Shown here in pieces: positions 10,479 to 21,699 of a stretch of 64,000 bases of DNA. The stretch spans positions 38,178-102,177 of the forward strand of contig SZWC01006698.1 in the NCBI GenBank assembly GCA_023375785.1, read 5' to 3'. The stretch is from Penium margaritaceum (taxonomy: Eukaryota; Streptophyta; Zygnematophyceae; Desmidiales; Peniaceae). The position numbers and the translations under genes are program-made. A model generated the notes under the pieces. It did no database searches. It was not told the origin of the DNA and worked only from the letters and a program-made list of their open reading frames with translations. Within the stretch, counting starts at the first letter, position 1; the number at the start of each line of letters is the position of its first letter.

Positions 10479-11726
10479 TTAAATGTCCTCCTCTTCCATT
10501 GAATCATCATCACGGGTCAAGTAGTCCTCCCACATTTGAGTTGTAATGTCTTGTCTCTTTTGCCTCATCCATGCATCCCCATGCCGGCGCCGTGGAATGG
10601 CTTGCCGCCTTGGCGGCGCTCTCACACCACGCACATTCCTTTGCTCATCATCATCCTCCTCTTCGGGCAATACCACGTCACCCTAAGCTTGCAACAAGTT
10701 GTGGAATACAAAACACGAGTGAAGTAGGCGTGCTTGGAAACGTGGGCTATACGATGGCACTCCTCGCATGATGTGGAATCTTGCTTTTAGAACACCAAAG
10801 CATCTCTCAATCATAGAACGTGCCAATGAATGACGCTTGTTGAACAACTCTTCCGCATCTTGTGGACGTTGGGACCCCGCACCAAACTCATTGAGATGAT
10901 ACCGCCGTCCACGGTATGGTGTAATTAATCCGTAGCCTTCCGGGAAACCGGCATCCGCCAATAAATATTTCCCGTTCGGCACCGTGAACCCCCGCCTCAA
11001 ACTGTCCATGAACATGCGTGAATCATGAGCCGACCCCTCCCATCCGGTAACGACAAAATTAAATCTAAGGTCCCCATCACATGCGGCAAGAATGTTCTAC
11101 GTGAGTTGTTGATGAAGATTAACAAATGCTCCACGACGTAAGTTTGGTACAATGACCGGGACATGTGTACCATCTATGGCTCCTAGGCAATCCGCAAACC
11201 ACGGCAAGTAATCTCGACGACCCTCCCAAGATTGTGGATGTGGGGCGTCCGGACCGGGTTGGCGTATAACGCCACCCGCCACACTGTTCAAGGCGTGAAC
11301 AACTTCACGCATCACGGAAGAGACTGTAGATGTGGATCTTTGGAACCTCTCACAAAGCTCCCGGAACGACATTTGATGACAAACACACTGCACCCACATG
11401 AATAACTTTTCTTCAACGCTCAAGCGAGTATCGCGGATGGCGGTGTTGCTTCTTATGAATCCCACAATGTCATACCACGACTCTCGTGTCATCCGACACA
11501 TGTTGAAGAACCGTTGTGGGTGGCCGCGTAGCAGTTCTTGCAGCTATGGTAGGCCGCCGTATGCACCCGTGTGCATTGCACGATTGTTCACGCGCGCCAC
11601 CAAGTGCCTCGCCATTTCTGTGAACAATGCCCGCATCATGGCGAGGAGCACCACTTGGAGTTGGAGAGCTCGCCTCACGAGGAGGTTTCTCGCCCGTGCA
11701 CGACGGGCCTGCTGGTCTGGATCCAT
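10479..11726 (-). pseudogene. PIF/Harbinger DDE transposase with three in-frame TAG codons
   Basis: A single minus-strand frame runs 416 codons with no frameshift but with TAG at 11544-11546, 11097-11099 and 10683-10685. In order it shows a basic N-terminus (MDPDQQARRARARNLL), a helix-turn-helix region (SFRELCERFQRSTSTVSSVM), the first catalytic Asp in GAIDGTHVP, the second in GWEGSAHDSRMF, and the Glu in SMIERCFGVLKARF, followed by the usual C-terminal HNLLQ block and an acidic, arginine-rich tail. All three catalytic residues are present. The sequences at the first two stops suggest Gln (CAG) turned into TAG. Length fits the family. As read with the standard code it is inactive. Confidence 0.8.
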
Positions 11727-12130
11727 TGCGGCTGCTGAGTTGGAGGCGACGGTACTGGTAGTCTGTATCCTTCAAAACCCCACATTTAGTACAGCAGGCC
11801 ATGCAGAGCTTAGGCGCCTCGACACCGACTAGCGCGATTGCGGACGCTGTGCAATACGCATTGACGACGCGCGCGCCCGCATCGCGGGTCGACATCATTC
11901 GCGTCGCGGGATCGCCACTGACGCCGTGGGTCGTGGGCTCAAATCCTTCGTCACGCATGTTAATCGATTTATTCATGGCAACATAAGTTATCCGGGAATC
12001 ACGGCGCACGAAGGGGGGGGTTTGGCGGTAGATGCATTATTAAGATGTTGCATCGATGATGTGCGGGAAAGGTCTTCACAATGTTGCATCCACGCGCTCA
12101 TGGGCCCCCAATCGATGCAAGATAAAACTT
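11727..12130. other. Harbinger right subterminal region
   Basis: Upstream of the transposase. No gene seen. It contains CATCGATG at 12051-12058 and ATCGATG at 12111-12117, the same motifs as at the left end, and probably the transposase promoter, although no clear TATA box stands out. Confidence 0.4.
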
Positions 12131-12202
12131 GGTGGCTCCCGAACTCGGCCATGGTACGCGTCATTCACGACGCCGTCGCGAGCGACGTTACCAGCCGTGC
12201 CA
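12131..12202 (-). repeat. Harbinger right TIR, uninterrupted
   Basis: GGCTCCCGAACTCGGCC at 12134-12150, then a run to GTGCCA at 12197-12202. This is the intact counterpart of the split left TIR and shows the state of the end before the foldback inserted. Confidence 0.75.
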
Positions 12203-12849
12203 AAAGGGATAGGTCTGGGTTGCCTGGCATAGTCACAGATCGGTGCCCAAGTTCGAGAGAGGGTTCAGACGGGAGGAATCGGATTGCCACAATGATGTCG
12301 AATCGTATCCAGCACGACCCGGCAGGAAGGCTAGACACGCGTCGTGGGCTGAATCTGGGCAGTCGTGTCTTGTTCAACACGACACACGACTCTATGAGCG
12401 CCAAACTTTGCGAGCCGTTGACGTGGCTTCGGCCGCAGCCACTTTTCTCAGGCGCACCCCTACTGCACCACCAGAGCCGTAGACAGTGGGGCGGGCTGGC
12501 CGCGGGAAAGGAGGGCGGCGCCGCCAGCTGACTGCCAGCTCTTTTTGCCTGTTGGCTGAAGGCGGGCGGAATGATTACTGAGGGGTCGATGAGCGCGGAT
12601 GAGCAGCCTCGGGGAAAGGACTGGCCTGAGCCGACTGCGTGGACCATGACTTCCGCGCCTCGGCCACCACCCCTTAGCCGAAGAAACGTCTGTCGATTCG
12701 ACTGGAGCACAACCGCCAATTAAACATGACGAGTGACTACGGAATCCATAATCTTGTTACCTGAAGGTCCATTCCGAACACTATCTTGAGTTCTCTGTTG
12801 CATCCAGATCCAGCAACGACACCTTCAGGGCTCTCGCCTTCGCTGCGGC
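12203..12849. other. Upstream region of the PADRE gene
   Basis: No convincing gene. The 184-codon minus frame (12165-12719) reaches into the TIR and resembles nothing. This should hold the promoter, 5' UTR and perhaps a leader intron of the gene starting near 12850, but I see no decisive element. Confidence 0.45.
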
Positions 12850-14027
12850 ATGGAGACGACAGATCAAGACGGGGGCGAACTTGCACCGACGTCCATGGTT
12901 CTGGCAATGGAGCCGGACTCCTCCGCGCGCCTCTTCCCGGCGAACGTCATCGCGGCCGAGATCCTGCGCGAGTATCCGGAGTGCTACCTCGCCCTCAACC
13001 CCCAGAGCTCGCCGGACGACGCTCTTCACCCGAACACCCTCCTTCCTCAGGGCACCACCTGCTTCGTGGTCGAAGCGCCCAGGCACGCCTCGCCTCAAAA
13101 CGTGGCCAAGACGCAGTCCGACAGATTCGACCTGCAGAACGTTCTCAGCGGCGGTTCCAACAGATTCAGCCCCGGCAGGGGCGGCCACCTGGACACCTCG
13201 CGCACCGGCAGCGCGCGGCTGTCCCCATCCGCCACCTCCTCATGCGCCTGGGCTGCCGCGTCTTCGCCTTTGTCGCTGTCGCCGTCGCCAAGCGTGCAGT
13301 CCTTCGCATCCTTNGCATGACGGCAGCAACCGGCAGCAGCAGCAGAGCTCACGACAGCACCAGCCTGCACGATGACTGCAACCTCCAAACCAGCCGGAGG
13401 ATGAGCATGCACGACCGTAAGAGCGCGTCGCCATGTGCGCGGCGGCAGAGCATGCAGGTGGGCCACCTCAGCCACTGCTGCGACCGCGACCAACACCGGC
13501 ACCATCACCATCACCACCCACATCACTGCTCCCATGAAGCCCAGCGGTGGGACAGCGCAGCAGCAGCTGCCGCCTTCTCCCATATCTCAGAGTGGGGACC
13601 TTCTGGAGAAGCTACTTTGCGTTGCCAGCACTCAGCCACCGCAGCAGCAGCTGCTACTACGGCGGCAGCAGCAGCAGCTGGGCAGGACATGAGTGGCAAC
13701 GTGTTTGAGGCCGTGTACGGCCGTAGGAGCTCTGTATGGGACTGGTCCAGGACGGGGGCAGCGGAGGAGCCAAGACCAGAGCCAAGCGCACATCCGCATC
13801 AAGCTTTGCATGGTCAGGGAGCCGAAGCCGGCTGCCTCTCCACCCATGACGTCCATGCCACATCACAGCGTCTATCGTTTGAGTGGAACGCCGCGGCAGC
13901 CACGGCAGGAGGTCAGGCCAAGAGTCAGAACCAGGCCGGCCGTGTAGACCCCTTCTCAGGTTTTGCTGACACGGCTGTACCGAGGGCCATGATGGGCTTG
14001 GATGGAGAGGTGTACTGGCAGCGGTAG
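12850..14027 (+). CDS. PADRE-domain (DUF4228) protein, gene crossed by a gap
   Basis: The N-terminal frame (12850 onward) reads MEPDSSARLFPANVIAAEIL, then REYPECYLALN and LLPQGTTCFVVEAP. This is the PADRE/DUF4228 pattern: a short beta start, A-A-E-x-L-R-E-x-P, and a closing G-x-x-Y/C-F-x-x-P. The family is plant-specific, small, and often stress-responsive; its biochemical role is unknown. The domain covers residues about 17-77. A Ser/Pro-rich part follows up to the N at 13315, where the open frame changes, so the gap is probably not one base long. The frame after it runs to a TAG at 14025-14027 and has a His run (near 13500), Ala runs, and RLSFEWN near the end, like the conserved W-x-P tail of PADRE proteins. 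The start could also be Met16 (12895). Splicing was not resolved. Confidence 0.6.
13315..13315. other. Single N, assembly gap inside the PADRE gene
   Basis: Unlike the other four gaps in the window, no duplicated sequence flanks this one. The coding frame differs on its two sides, which fits missing or extra bases at the join. Confidence 0.85.
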
Positions 14028-14735
14028 GGCAAGCGTGCCTTCTCAGGACCGTCTGAGTGCTGCTGGCTCATGAGTGAGTTGGGGCACAGAGGACGGAGAT
14101 GGTTTGCTTCAGTTCACGTGTCTGTTGGGATTCTGCACTGGAGTTTTCTGTGTCAATTTTGGTTCTCCATGTTAAACGAGTTGTGGGAACTTTGGTTGTC
14201 CTTAATTAGACATCTTGAACCTAATACAACCATTGCCTTCAATGCAAACATCTTCGCTACCATACCATGTGTCCCACATCCACTACACCTCACCGAAAGG
14301 TGCACTCTATGAGTGCTTCATCATCAGTTACACGAGTGAATGAAGTTGCATGGCAATTACCCTCTGCCCAGGCAAGAGCCGGACCAATGGGGTGCACAAC
14401 AGTTAGTTTTGTGTCAGACATACAGGGTGAGCTTTCCTGGCAAGGTTTTTCCTATTCAGACTCACATGACCGGTGCCCAGCAAACTATCACCATATGGGA
14501 GCTGCTCGTGAGTTGAAAAGAGGCGTGTCTGCAGGGCATGGGACTTTCGTTTGTGCGAGATCATTGACCTTATCATGACACTTGTGAGCAACATGTGAGA
14601 GACTTGATTTTTCATGATAGATCACATGACAATCCCAGTCTCTCAATGTGAATGTACCTTCTTTACCTTCCCTACCACTACAACATGCTTTGGCCATAGC
14701 CCATATGGTGTTTGATGGTGCCATGTGATTGAGTC
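14028..14735. other. Downstream flank of the PADRE gene, no gene seen
   Basis: Probably 3' UTR and intergenic DNA. Short frames only. Copia element A entered at its right edge. The matching far side of the insertion begins at 24357. Confidence 0.5.
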
Positions 14736-14740
14736 TGGAG

Positions 14741-15565
14741 AAATGGAAAACTATAAGCAGGTTGGGGCAGCAGCGTTGTTGATGCAGCGTGCGGGCTTCC
14801 ACGCTCGTTGCTTGAGTCAGCTGCCCCCTCACTCTGCTGCTCTAGAGTCTGGAAGCTCTGGTTTTGTTACTCAGAAACGCGCGCGCCAGAGTTAGCGCCA
14901 GAAAGCAGCTGAAAACTGATAGTAACTGATTAGGAATGAAGAATGAACAGCAATGGGGGACCCCTCCAAGTTCTAGCCCCCCCCCCCCCCAGCTCTGTAG
15001 AGCTTGTTACTCAATTCATCAGCCAATCAGAAAATAGATCAGTTAAGGCTGGCAGGTTTTCTCGGTGAGGCCTGCCAGACGGCCGACAGCCCAAAACCCG
15101 GGCGTCGTCCGTTTTGCCTGAAAACTGGACCATACCATAATACCGACGCTGCAAACGCAGCCGTGCGGTCAGAATCTGCTAGAAAAACAGTAGCGAGGAG
15201 TTATGGCAGCCTGAACCCAGGTAGTGCCCACGATGGTTTATGCTGCCAAACAGGGCCATGCAACATACAACTGGGACCCTAGGCAGCGCATGACGACGCA
15301 GGCACGATAGTACGCGCTGGACGTATGCAGACAGCGACTGCGGTGGCAGTGACTGCCGGCAGCGTGACCGTCGAGGAGGCATGCCGGTGGAGCTGAACAC
15401 GTCGCCGGAGAGAGGGGGCTCCAGCGAACAGCGAGACGACCTCAGCGTGCGTCGGCTCCACCGGACGACACTCCATCAGCGTCGAGTCTCGCCGTCAGTC
15501 ATCTGCACGCCGATGTACACAAGCCGGGAGGACACAACAGAGCACAATGAGCACAAAAACCAACA
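14741..15565 (-). repeat. Element A 3' LTR
   Basis: 825 bp, matching 23530-24356. In element sense it begins TGTTGGTTTTTGTG. A run of about 15 C near 14981 is only 6 C in the other LTR. The inner neighbour 15566-15575 is a purine tract on the minus strand, the usual plus-strand primer. Confidence 0.9.
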
Positions 15566-15672
15566 CTCTCCCATGACTCACAGGCGTAGTGCACATGGGC
15601 GGGTAGAGACACGGTCAAGACACAGACTCCCCCAGGACACGCAGAAGTGCAGGCAGAGACAAAGAAAGCAAG

Positions 15673-18423
15673 TCACGGACGCACACCGACTGAACTCACA
15701 GCCTTCTTAAACGAGTCCCGCTTCAGTACCTTGGTCAGGAAGTCAGCCGGCTGCCGTGCTGTCTCAACCCACACGATGTTGATGCTACCGTCGTGCAACA
15801 ACGAACGCACATAGTGATACTCAACATTGATGTGCTTTGTGCGAGTGTGATGTACACCGTCATTGTCTGCAATGGCCATAGCACTCTCATTGTCACAATG
15901 CAGGGTGATGGATGCGACAGACTGACGCAACTCGGACAACAGACGACGTAACCACACACTGTCACACGCACCTGAGCCAAGGACCACGTACTCAGCCTCA
16001 GCAGTGCTGCGTGCAATGCACCCGTGCTTGCCATTGCGCGAGGACACAGCTGTGCCCCCGACCAGAAAGATCCACCCAGTGCGACTCTTACCGTCTGGAC
16101 TGCCGGCCCAGTCACTGTCGGTGGAACCCACTACAACGACGGACGGCTGACGGCGGAACATGAGGCCTCGCCGAGGGGTCGAGACGACATAGCGCAGTAC
16201 TCGGATCGCGGTCTCAAAGTGGAGGTGACGCGGCTCCTGAGAGAACTGGGCCAGGAGGTTAACGATGAACGCGATGTCTGGGCGCGTGGTCGTCGCCAGG
16301 AACATTAGTGACCCGATGACCCGCAGATACGTAGTCACATCAACTGGCTCCCCCACAACAGCTGGGTCATGACTCTTCAACTTCACCTGGCCATCGGGTG
16401 ACATGGGTGAGGATGCGCTGGGCACGAGGGGCAAGTCCTCGGCGAAGCGAGTGGACAGGGTCTGCACATAGGCAGCCTGGTGGACATGCAGGATGCCCTG
16501 AGAGCGATCATGCTCGAACTCCATGCCCAGGAAGACTCGGGCAGACCCGAGATCCTTCATTTGGTAGGCGGCGTGCAGTAGGTCCTTGACGTGCTGGATG
16601 GCTATCGCGTTTGGCGACACAATGAGGAGATCGTCCACATAGACCAGAACCGCGGCGAAGGTCTGACCTCGCGGGCTGATGAACAGTGCGGGGTCAGCGG
16701 TGCTGCGCTGGAGGCCGCCACGGAGAAGCGTACTGTTGATCTCCTGGTTCCAGCACCGAGGCGACTGCTTCAGGCCATAGAGGGCCTTCCGCAGCCGCCA
16801 AACTCTCCTAGTGCCGTCGTCAAAGCCTGGGGGCTGCGTCATGTAGAGCTCCTCACCCTCCAGTGAGCCATGGAGGAATGCGTTGCTCACGTCCATCTGA
16901 TGCAGCTCCCACCCGTGCTGGGCAACCAGGCTGAACAATGCCCGGCTAGTGGAGAACCGGCCAACTGGGGCGAAGATTTGGTCGTAATCGATCCCAGGGA
17001 CCTGAGAAAACCCCTTTGCTGTGAGACGGGCCTTGTACTTGTCCAAGGATCCGTCGGACTTCCACTTACGCCGAAAGACCCACTTGGCACCAATGGCCTT
17101 CCGACCTGGAGGGAGGTCGACGAGGTCAAACACGTGGTGCTGTTGAATAGCGGCGAGCTCCTCGGCACAAGCACCATCCCAATGTGCAGCCTCAGGGGAG
17201 GCTCGAGCCTCGCGTAGGGTGGAAGGGTCCTCTGGGCGCGCTGTGGACCGGACTGACAGGGCATGTGCATCACGAGCCCCAGGTGGGATGCGTGTGAGTG
17301 TAGCCACAACAGCATGCCGATGCTCGTGATGAAGCATGGCGTACCCCAATGCAGAGCCCGGGTGAAGGTCTGCGATAATGGCAGAAGTGGTCAGGCCGAG
17401 AGCCTTTGTGCCAGGGTCCCCATTCACGACCGTGGGAGTGGAGGAGACACGTGGAGCCACAAGGGGTTGAGGCGCCACGGAACGGGGAGCGACGGTCTGC
17501 GCGCTGACTATCGGCCGAGGTTGGAGGCTGCCGCCTGAACCACGTGTACAGCGCGGTCGGGCGGAAGATGGTGCTGAGTCCGGCGGGCCGACGGAGGCGG
17601 ACGGTGCTACTGGTTCGGAGGAGCCAGCAGACGCCACAGGCGCTGCTGGGCCAGAGGGGCCAACGGACACAGCCGGGGCTGCCGGCCCAGAGGGGCGAGT
17701 GGATGCGACTGGGGCTGCTAGCCCGGAGGGGCGAGCGGATGCGACTAGAGCTGCTGGCCCGGAGGGGCCAGCGGACGCGACTGGAGCTGTCGGCCCGGGG
17801 GGGGCATCGGAAGCGATTGGGGCTACTCGCCCGGAGGGACCAGCGGACGCGACTGAGGCTGCCGGCCCGGAGGGGCGAGCGGACGCGACTGGAGCCGTCG
17901 GCCCAGAGGGGCCATCGGAAGCGACTGGGGCTGCCGGCCCAGCGGACGCGACTGGGGCTGCCGGCCCGGAGAGGCCAGTAGACGCCACTGGGGCAGCTGG
18001 CTCGGAGTGGCCAGCGGACGCGACTGGGGCTGCAGGCCCGGAGTGGCCAGCGGACACGACTGGGCTTGCCGGCTTGGAGGGGCCGGCGGACGCGACTGGG
18101 GCTGCCGGCCCGGAGGGGCCGGCGGACGCGACTGGGGCTGCCGGCCCGGAGGGGCCAGTAGACGCGACTGGGTCAGCTGGCTCGGAGGGGCCAGCGGCCG
18201 CGACCGGGGCTACCGGCTGAGAGGGACGGAGTGATGTGTCACCCGAAAGCGACAGGACGGAGGACGGACTCACCACTCCCCCACGCGACGGGAGGGACAC
18301 GGACGAGCCACAGCGGATGAGGTCGCGGGGAAACAGGTCCTCGAAAAAGAGGGAATCGCGGGACTCGACGATGCAGTGTTGGGATGGGTCCCAGAAGCGC
18401 CATGCCTTGGACTGACGAGACAC
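15673..18423 (-). pseudogene. Element A pol: integrase tail, linker, RT and RNase H
   Basis: Open frame of 916 codons belonging to fossil element A. It starts in the integrase C-terminal region, passes through a proline-rich repeat linker (17590-18220), then the Copia RT (AKWVFRRKWK, the QMDVSNAFLHG block, and YVDD at about 16630-16641) and RNase H (STDSDWAG near 16110, and the ARSTAEAEYV block). In life it would copy RNA into DNA inside particles. Its openness contrasts with the broken gag side. Confidence 0.85.
17590..18220 (-). repeat. 36-bp tandem repeat in element A pol linker
   Basis: About 18 units of 36 bp, each encoding 12 residues near PSGPAAPVASAG. One unit is short. The block lies between the integrase and RT parts. 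The same place in element F holds about 19 units. Confidence 0.9.
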
Positions 18424-18439
18424 GCCGAGAAAGGTGCAG

Positions 18440-19469
18440 GGGCGTCCGCGGGGGGCGAGCTTGCCACCCTGCTATGGGGCGGGCAGCCACACAACGGCTA
18501 TGCAGTCCCAGACGCGAGCCGGGCGGAGGTCAGCACGCCGACCGCACGAGTGCTGATAGGGCGTGGACTGGCGGGGAAGGGGACCGTGGGGAACCCGGTT
18601 CCAGACCCAGGTCATGTAGGCCATGGCCTCAAAGTAGAAGCCATCGGAGAGACCGGACTCGACGCGCATGGTGCGGACGGCGTCGGCCATGGTACGGTTC
18701 CACCGCTCGGAGACGCCGTTCTGGGCGGGTGTGTAGGGCGCAGACGTCTCATGGCGGATACCACGGGAGGCGAGAAAGGTCGTGGCCTCACCCAGGTACT
18801 CGCCACCGCGATCGGAGCGAAAGCGACGAAGGGGGCGGCCACACTCGCGCTCCGCGAGGACAAGCCAGTCCTGAATGGTTCGGGCGACATCGCTCTTCTG
18901 CCGAAGNAGACGCGAGCCGGGCGGAGGTCAGCACGCCGACCGCACCAGTGCTGATAGGGCGTGGACTGGCGGGGAAGGGGACCGTGGGGAACCCGGTTCC
19001 AGACCCAGGTCATGTAGGCCATGGCCTCAAAGTAGAAGCCATCGGAGAGACCGGACTCGACGCGCATGGTGCGGACGGCGTCGGCCATGGTACGGTTCCA
19101 CCGCTCGGAGACGCCGTTCTGGGCGGGTGTGTAGGGCGCAGACGTCTCATGGCGGATACCACGGGAGGCGAGAAAGGTCGTGGCCTCACCCAAGTACTTG
19201 CCACCGCGATCGGAGAAAAAGCGAAGATGGGGGCGGCCACACTCGCGATCCGCGAGGACAAGCCAGTCCTGAATGGTTCGGGCGACATCGCTCTTCTGCC
19301 GAAGGCAGAAGACCCAACGGTAGCGAGAGTTGTCGTCCGTCAGAGTGAGGACATAGCGGCCATGCTCACCGGCGGACTCGGTGGGGAGAGGGCCCATGAC
19401 GTCCGAGTGGACAAGGTCAAGGGGGGCGGACGCCTGTGAGGAAGAGAGGGGGTACGTAGACCGGTGCAT
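18440..19469 (-). pseudogene. Element A integrase, partly duplicated by the assembly
   Basis: Integrase catalytic core pieces are visible: VHSDVMGPLPTES (first Asp), FSDRGG (second Asp), and PAQNGVSERWNRT (Glu). 18510-18906 and 18908-19304 are two near-identical copies flanking the N at 18907, differing at only a few positions. This is best read as overlapping contig ends from two alleles or two element copies, not as a real double integrase. Confidence 0.8.
18510..19304. other. Unmerged contig overlap (397 bp twice) around N 18907
   Basis: Each copy is 397 bp and the left one ends exactly at the gap. Differences are few, about 2%. The pattern recurs at three other gaps in the window. Confidence 0.85.
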
Positions 19470-19544
19470 CTTGCCCTGAGCGCAGTCAATGCACTCAGCG
19501 GGGCATGGGAGAGGGAAGGTCTCCGGATCAAGGCCCTTGGCTGG

Positions 19545-21665
19545 CTAGGTGCGGAGCATGCTCTCTACTGCGGCAGAGTGGACGTGGCAAAGGCAGCGGT
19601 GCAAGAGGCGGGTGTGTTGGGGAGAAAGCCTGCTGGTAACGAACACATGACCGGTCGCAGCCGACGGGGAAGAGACGGGAGGGGAGGAAGAGAGGCGGGA
19701 AACGTGCCACAAGTTGCCACAGGCGGTGGCGTGCAGTACGACAAGACCCGACGGACGCAACGACACAGTGCCGACACCATGTGAGTGCACAACGTCCATG
19801 CTCATGCGGTCAAGGGCAATCACGGACAGGAGGCTGAGCTCAAGACCAAGGACAAAGAGAACATTGGTCAAAAAGATGTCACCGGCCGGACCACGGAAAC
19901 GAACGACGCCTACCCCACGGACAGGCAACACCTGTCCGGAGCCCGTCCGGACCCCGGAGACATCGCCAACGGGACCGAGCATACTGAAGGCCTCGCGCGA
20001 GGCCGTCATGTGATGCGTGGCCCCGGAGTCGATGATCCAGGTCTCAGTAGGGTCCTGGACAGGGGTCGCCAGATCAGTCACGGTCACATGGCAGCAAGCG
20101 AGGGACGCGGACACGGTGGACGGAGGAGCGAAACAAGACTGCCGGTCGTCAAGCCATGCAATGTCGTCAAGGAGTGGGGTGGATGAGATCACGGGAGACG
20201 ACAAGACAGACGAGGAAACAGGACACGACCGTAGCTCAGTCTCAGTCATGCAGGGATGGGCCAGAGGGCAGGAGGTGACGCAACTCGCACTTCCCTGGGG
20301 AGGAGGGCGAGGGAGGCGAAGCTGGAGCGCGATGAACTACTCCAGCTGACGCTCTCGGGTTGACGGCCTAGGAGTGTAGATACACTGCAGAGTGACGACA
20401 CCGGAGCCCGGGTAGTAGGGTGACTGAGCCGGCTAAGGAAGCGGAGGTGCCGACGGCTGAGGGTAGTACTGCTGCGGCGCGGGTGGCTGCTGGACAGGCG
20501 GAGCTGTCGGAGTGGCAGGGGTGTTGGACGAGGTCGGAGTGGTAGGACCAGCAGTAGCGACGGCAGCAGAGGCGAGGCGGCGCTCCCGCTGGCGTCGCAT
20601 GGTGGCGATGACGCGGGCCTCGTCCGTCGGGAGAGGGCACGTGTACCACCCGTGCCCAGGCTGCCCATAGTTGTGGCAGACCGAACCACTACCGCTGGGA
20701 CCGGTCGATGACTGCTGCTACTTCTGTTGCGATGGACCCTTGCCCTTCTTGTTCCGGCTTTTCTTCTTCTTCCCTGAGGGCAATGGGGTAGCTGCGACAA
20801 GGGAGGCAACGGCCACGGAGGCAATGGCAGGGGCGGCGACGGCAGGGGATGCAAGGGCCTCCGTGCGATGGACTTGGGACTCCTGGCGAGCTTCCTCAAT
20901 GCGAAGGAAAAGCTCATATGCCCAGGGCATGAGAGTGCCCTGGGCCTCCACGGTGGTGAGGACGTCCTGAGGGTAGTGGACGAAGATGTCCGCGTATGCG
21001 CTGGTGGCGCCGCGCTTGATGGTGAGGAGCGCGGACAGAGGGGGTGGAGCCGCCTTGCCGAGTTGATGGAGGAGGTCCTCCGCTCGCTGCCAGTAGGCAG
21101 TGACCGTCTCGGCCTCCCCCATGTGTAGGGAGTTGAACTCCCGGATCAGACGGCTGATCTCAGCGTCGCTGGACAGGCGATGGGGTCTGGAGAGGACGTG
21201 CCAGGCGGCTGCCGGGTCTGGGATGGCGCCAGCAGTGAAGTCGCTGAGGAAGGGCTCCAGGGCAAGGCGGGAAGCTGGAGGGGCGACTGGTACAAGGGCG
21301 CGGACGGCGCGACCATCGTCATATAGCTGGTCGGCCTGGGTGGAGTCACAAGGGAGGGTGTAGTAGACCCACAGACCCTCACCCTGCGCCCAGATCCGGA
21401 AGGTGAGCTCCCAGCTCCGGAACTGCTCGCCGGCCTGAAGCGGCGGTGGCGGCGTCTCAAAGTCCTTCTGCCTACGGCCGGCACCCAGAGTGGGGCCAAG
21501 GACGGAGGTCACTGCCTGCCGTTGGCGCTGAGTCTGCTGCTGCGCTAAGCAGTACGTGGCGGCGGCCACAGCGGGGCTAGCGTACCCTGGAGGAATGAAT
21601 GACGGCAGCGCGCTGGTGGCGGTTTGGGAGGCGACTGGCTGTAGCGCCGCAAGCTGCTGTGTCAA
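19545..21665 (-). pseudogene. Element A gag and protease region
   Basis: In element sense, 21665 to about 20700 is a Copia gag (RRQKDFETPPPP, then a helical body and a Lys-rich tail). The zinc-knuckle region follows at about 20640-20700, then a protease with WIIDSGATHHM near 20020, and the integrase zinc-finger region to 19545 (HRCLCHVHS). Several breaks separate the parts. Confidence 0.75.
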
Positions 21666-21699
21666 GGCGGCGAGTTGTTGCTGAAGAGCAGCAAGAGGG

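Larger units (their letters stand above)
7720..12202. mobile_element. PIF/Harbinger DNA transposon, two genes, TIRs of about 75 bp
   Basis: The segment holds the standard Harbinger pair: a Myb/SANT-like DNA-binding protein (8991-10442, +) and a DDE transposase (10479-11726, -), arranged tail to tail 36 bp apart. The ends are inverted repeats. 12131-12202 is the complement of 7720-7771 joined to 8346-8368, about 85-90% identical by eye. The left repeat is split by a foldback element (7772-8345). Without that insertion the transposon would be about 3.9 kb, normal for the group. The usual 3-bp target duplication could not be made out. The transposase carries three stops, so this copy needs help from elsewhere to move. 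Confidence 0.8.

Noticed and set aside
10479-11726. Reassigned TAG codon for the whole organism
   Set aside because: Other frames in the window end normally at TAG, and stops in related transposon copies also replace residues other than Gln.
12165-12719. 184-codon minus-strand frame upstream of the PADRE gene
   Set aside because: It runs into the Harbinger TIR and has no recognisable motif; GC-rich DNA makes such frames common.
18510-19304. Tandem duplication of integrase in element A
   Set aside because: The copies meet at an N and recur in kind at three other gaps, so an assembly overlap is simpler.
17544-19439. Plus-strand frames of 145-351 codons rich in Gly, Ala and Arg
   Set aside because: Antisense of the element A linker and integrase, lengthened further by the duplicated contig end.
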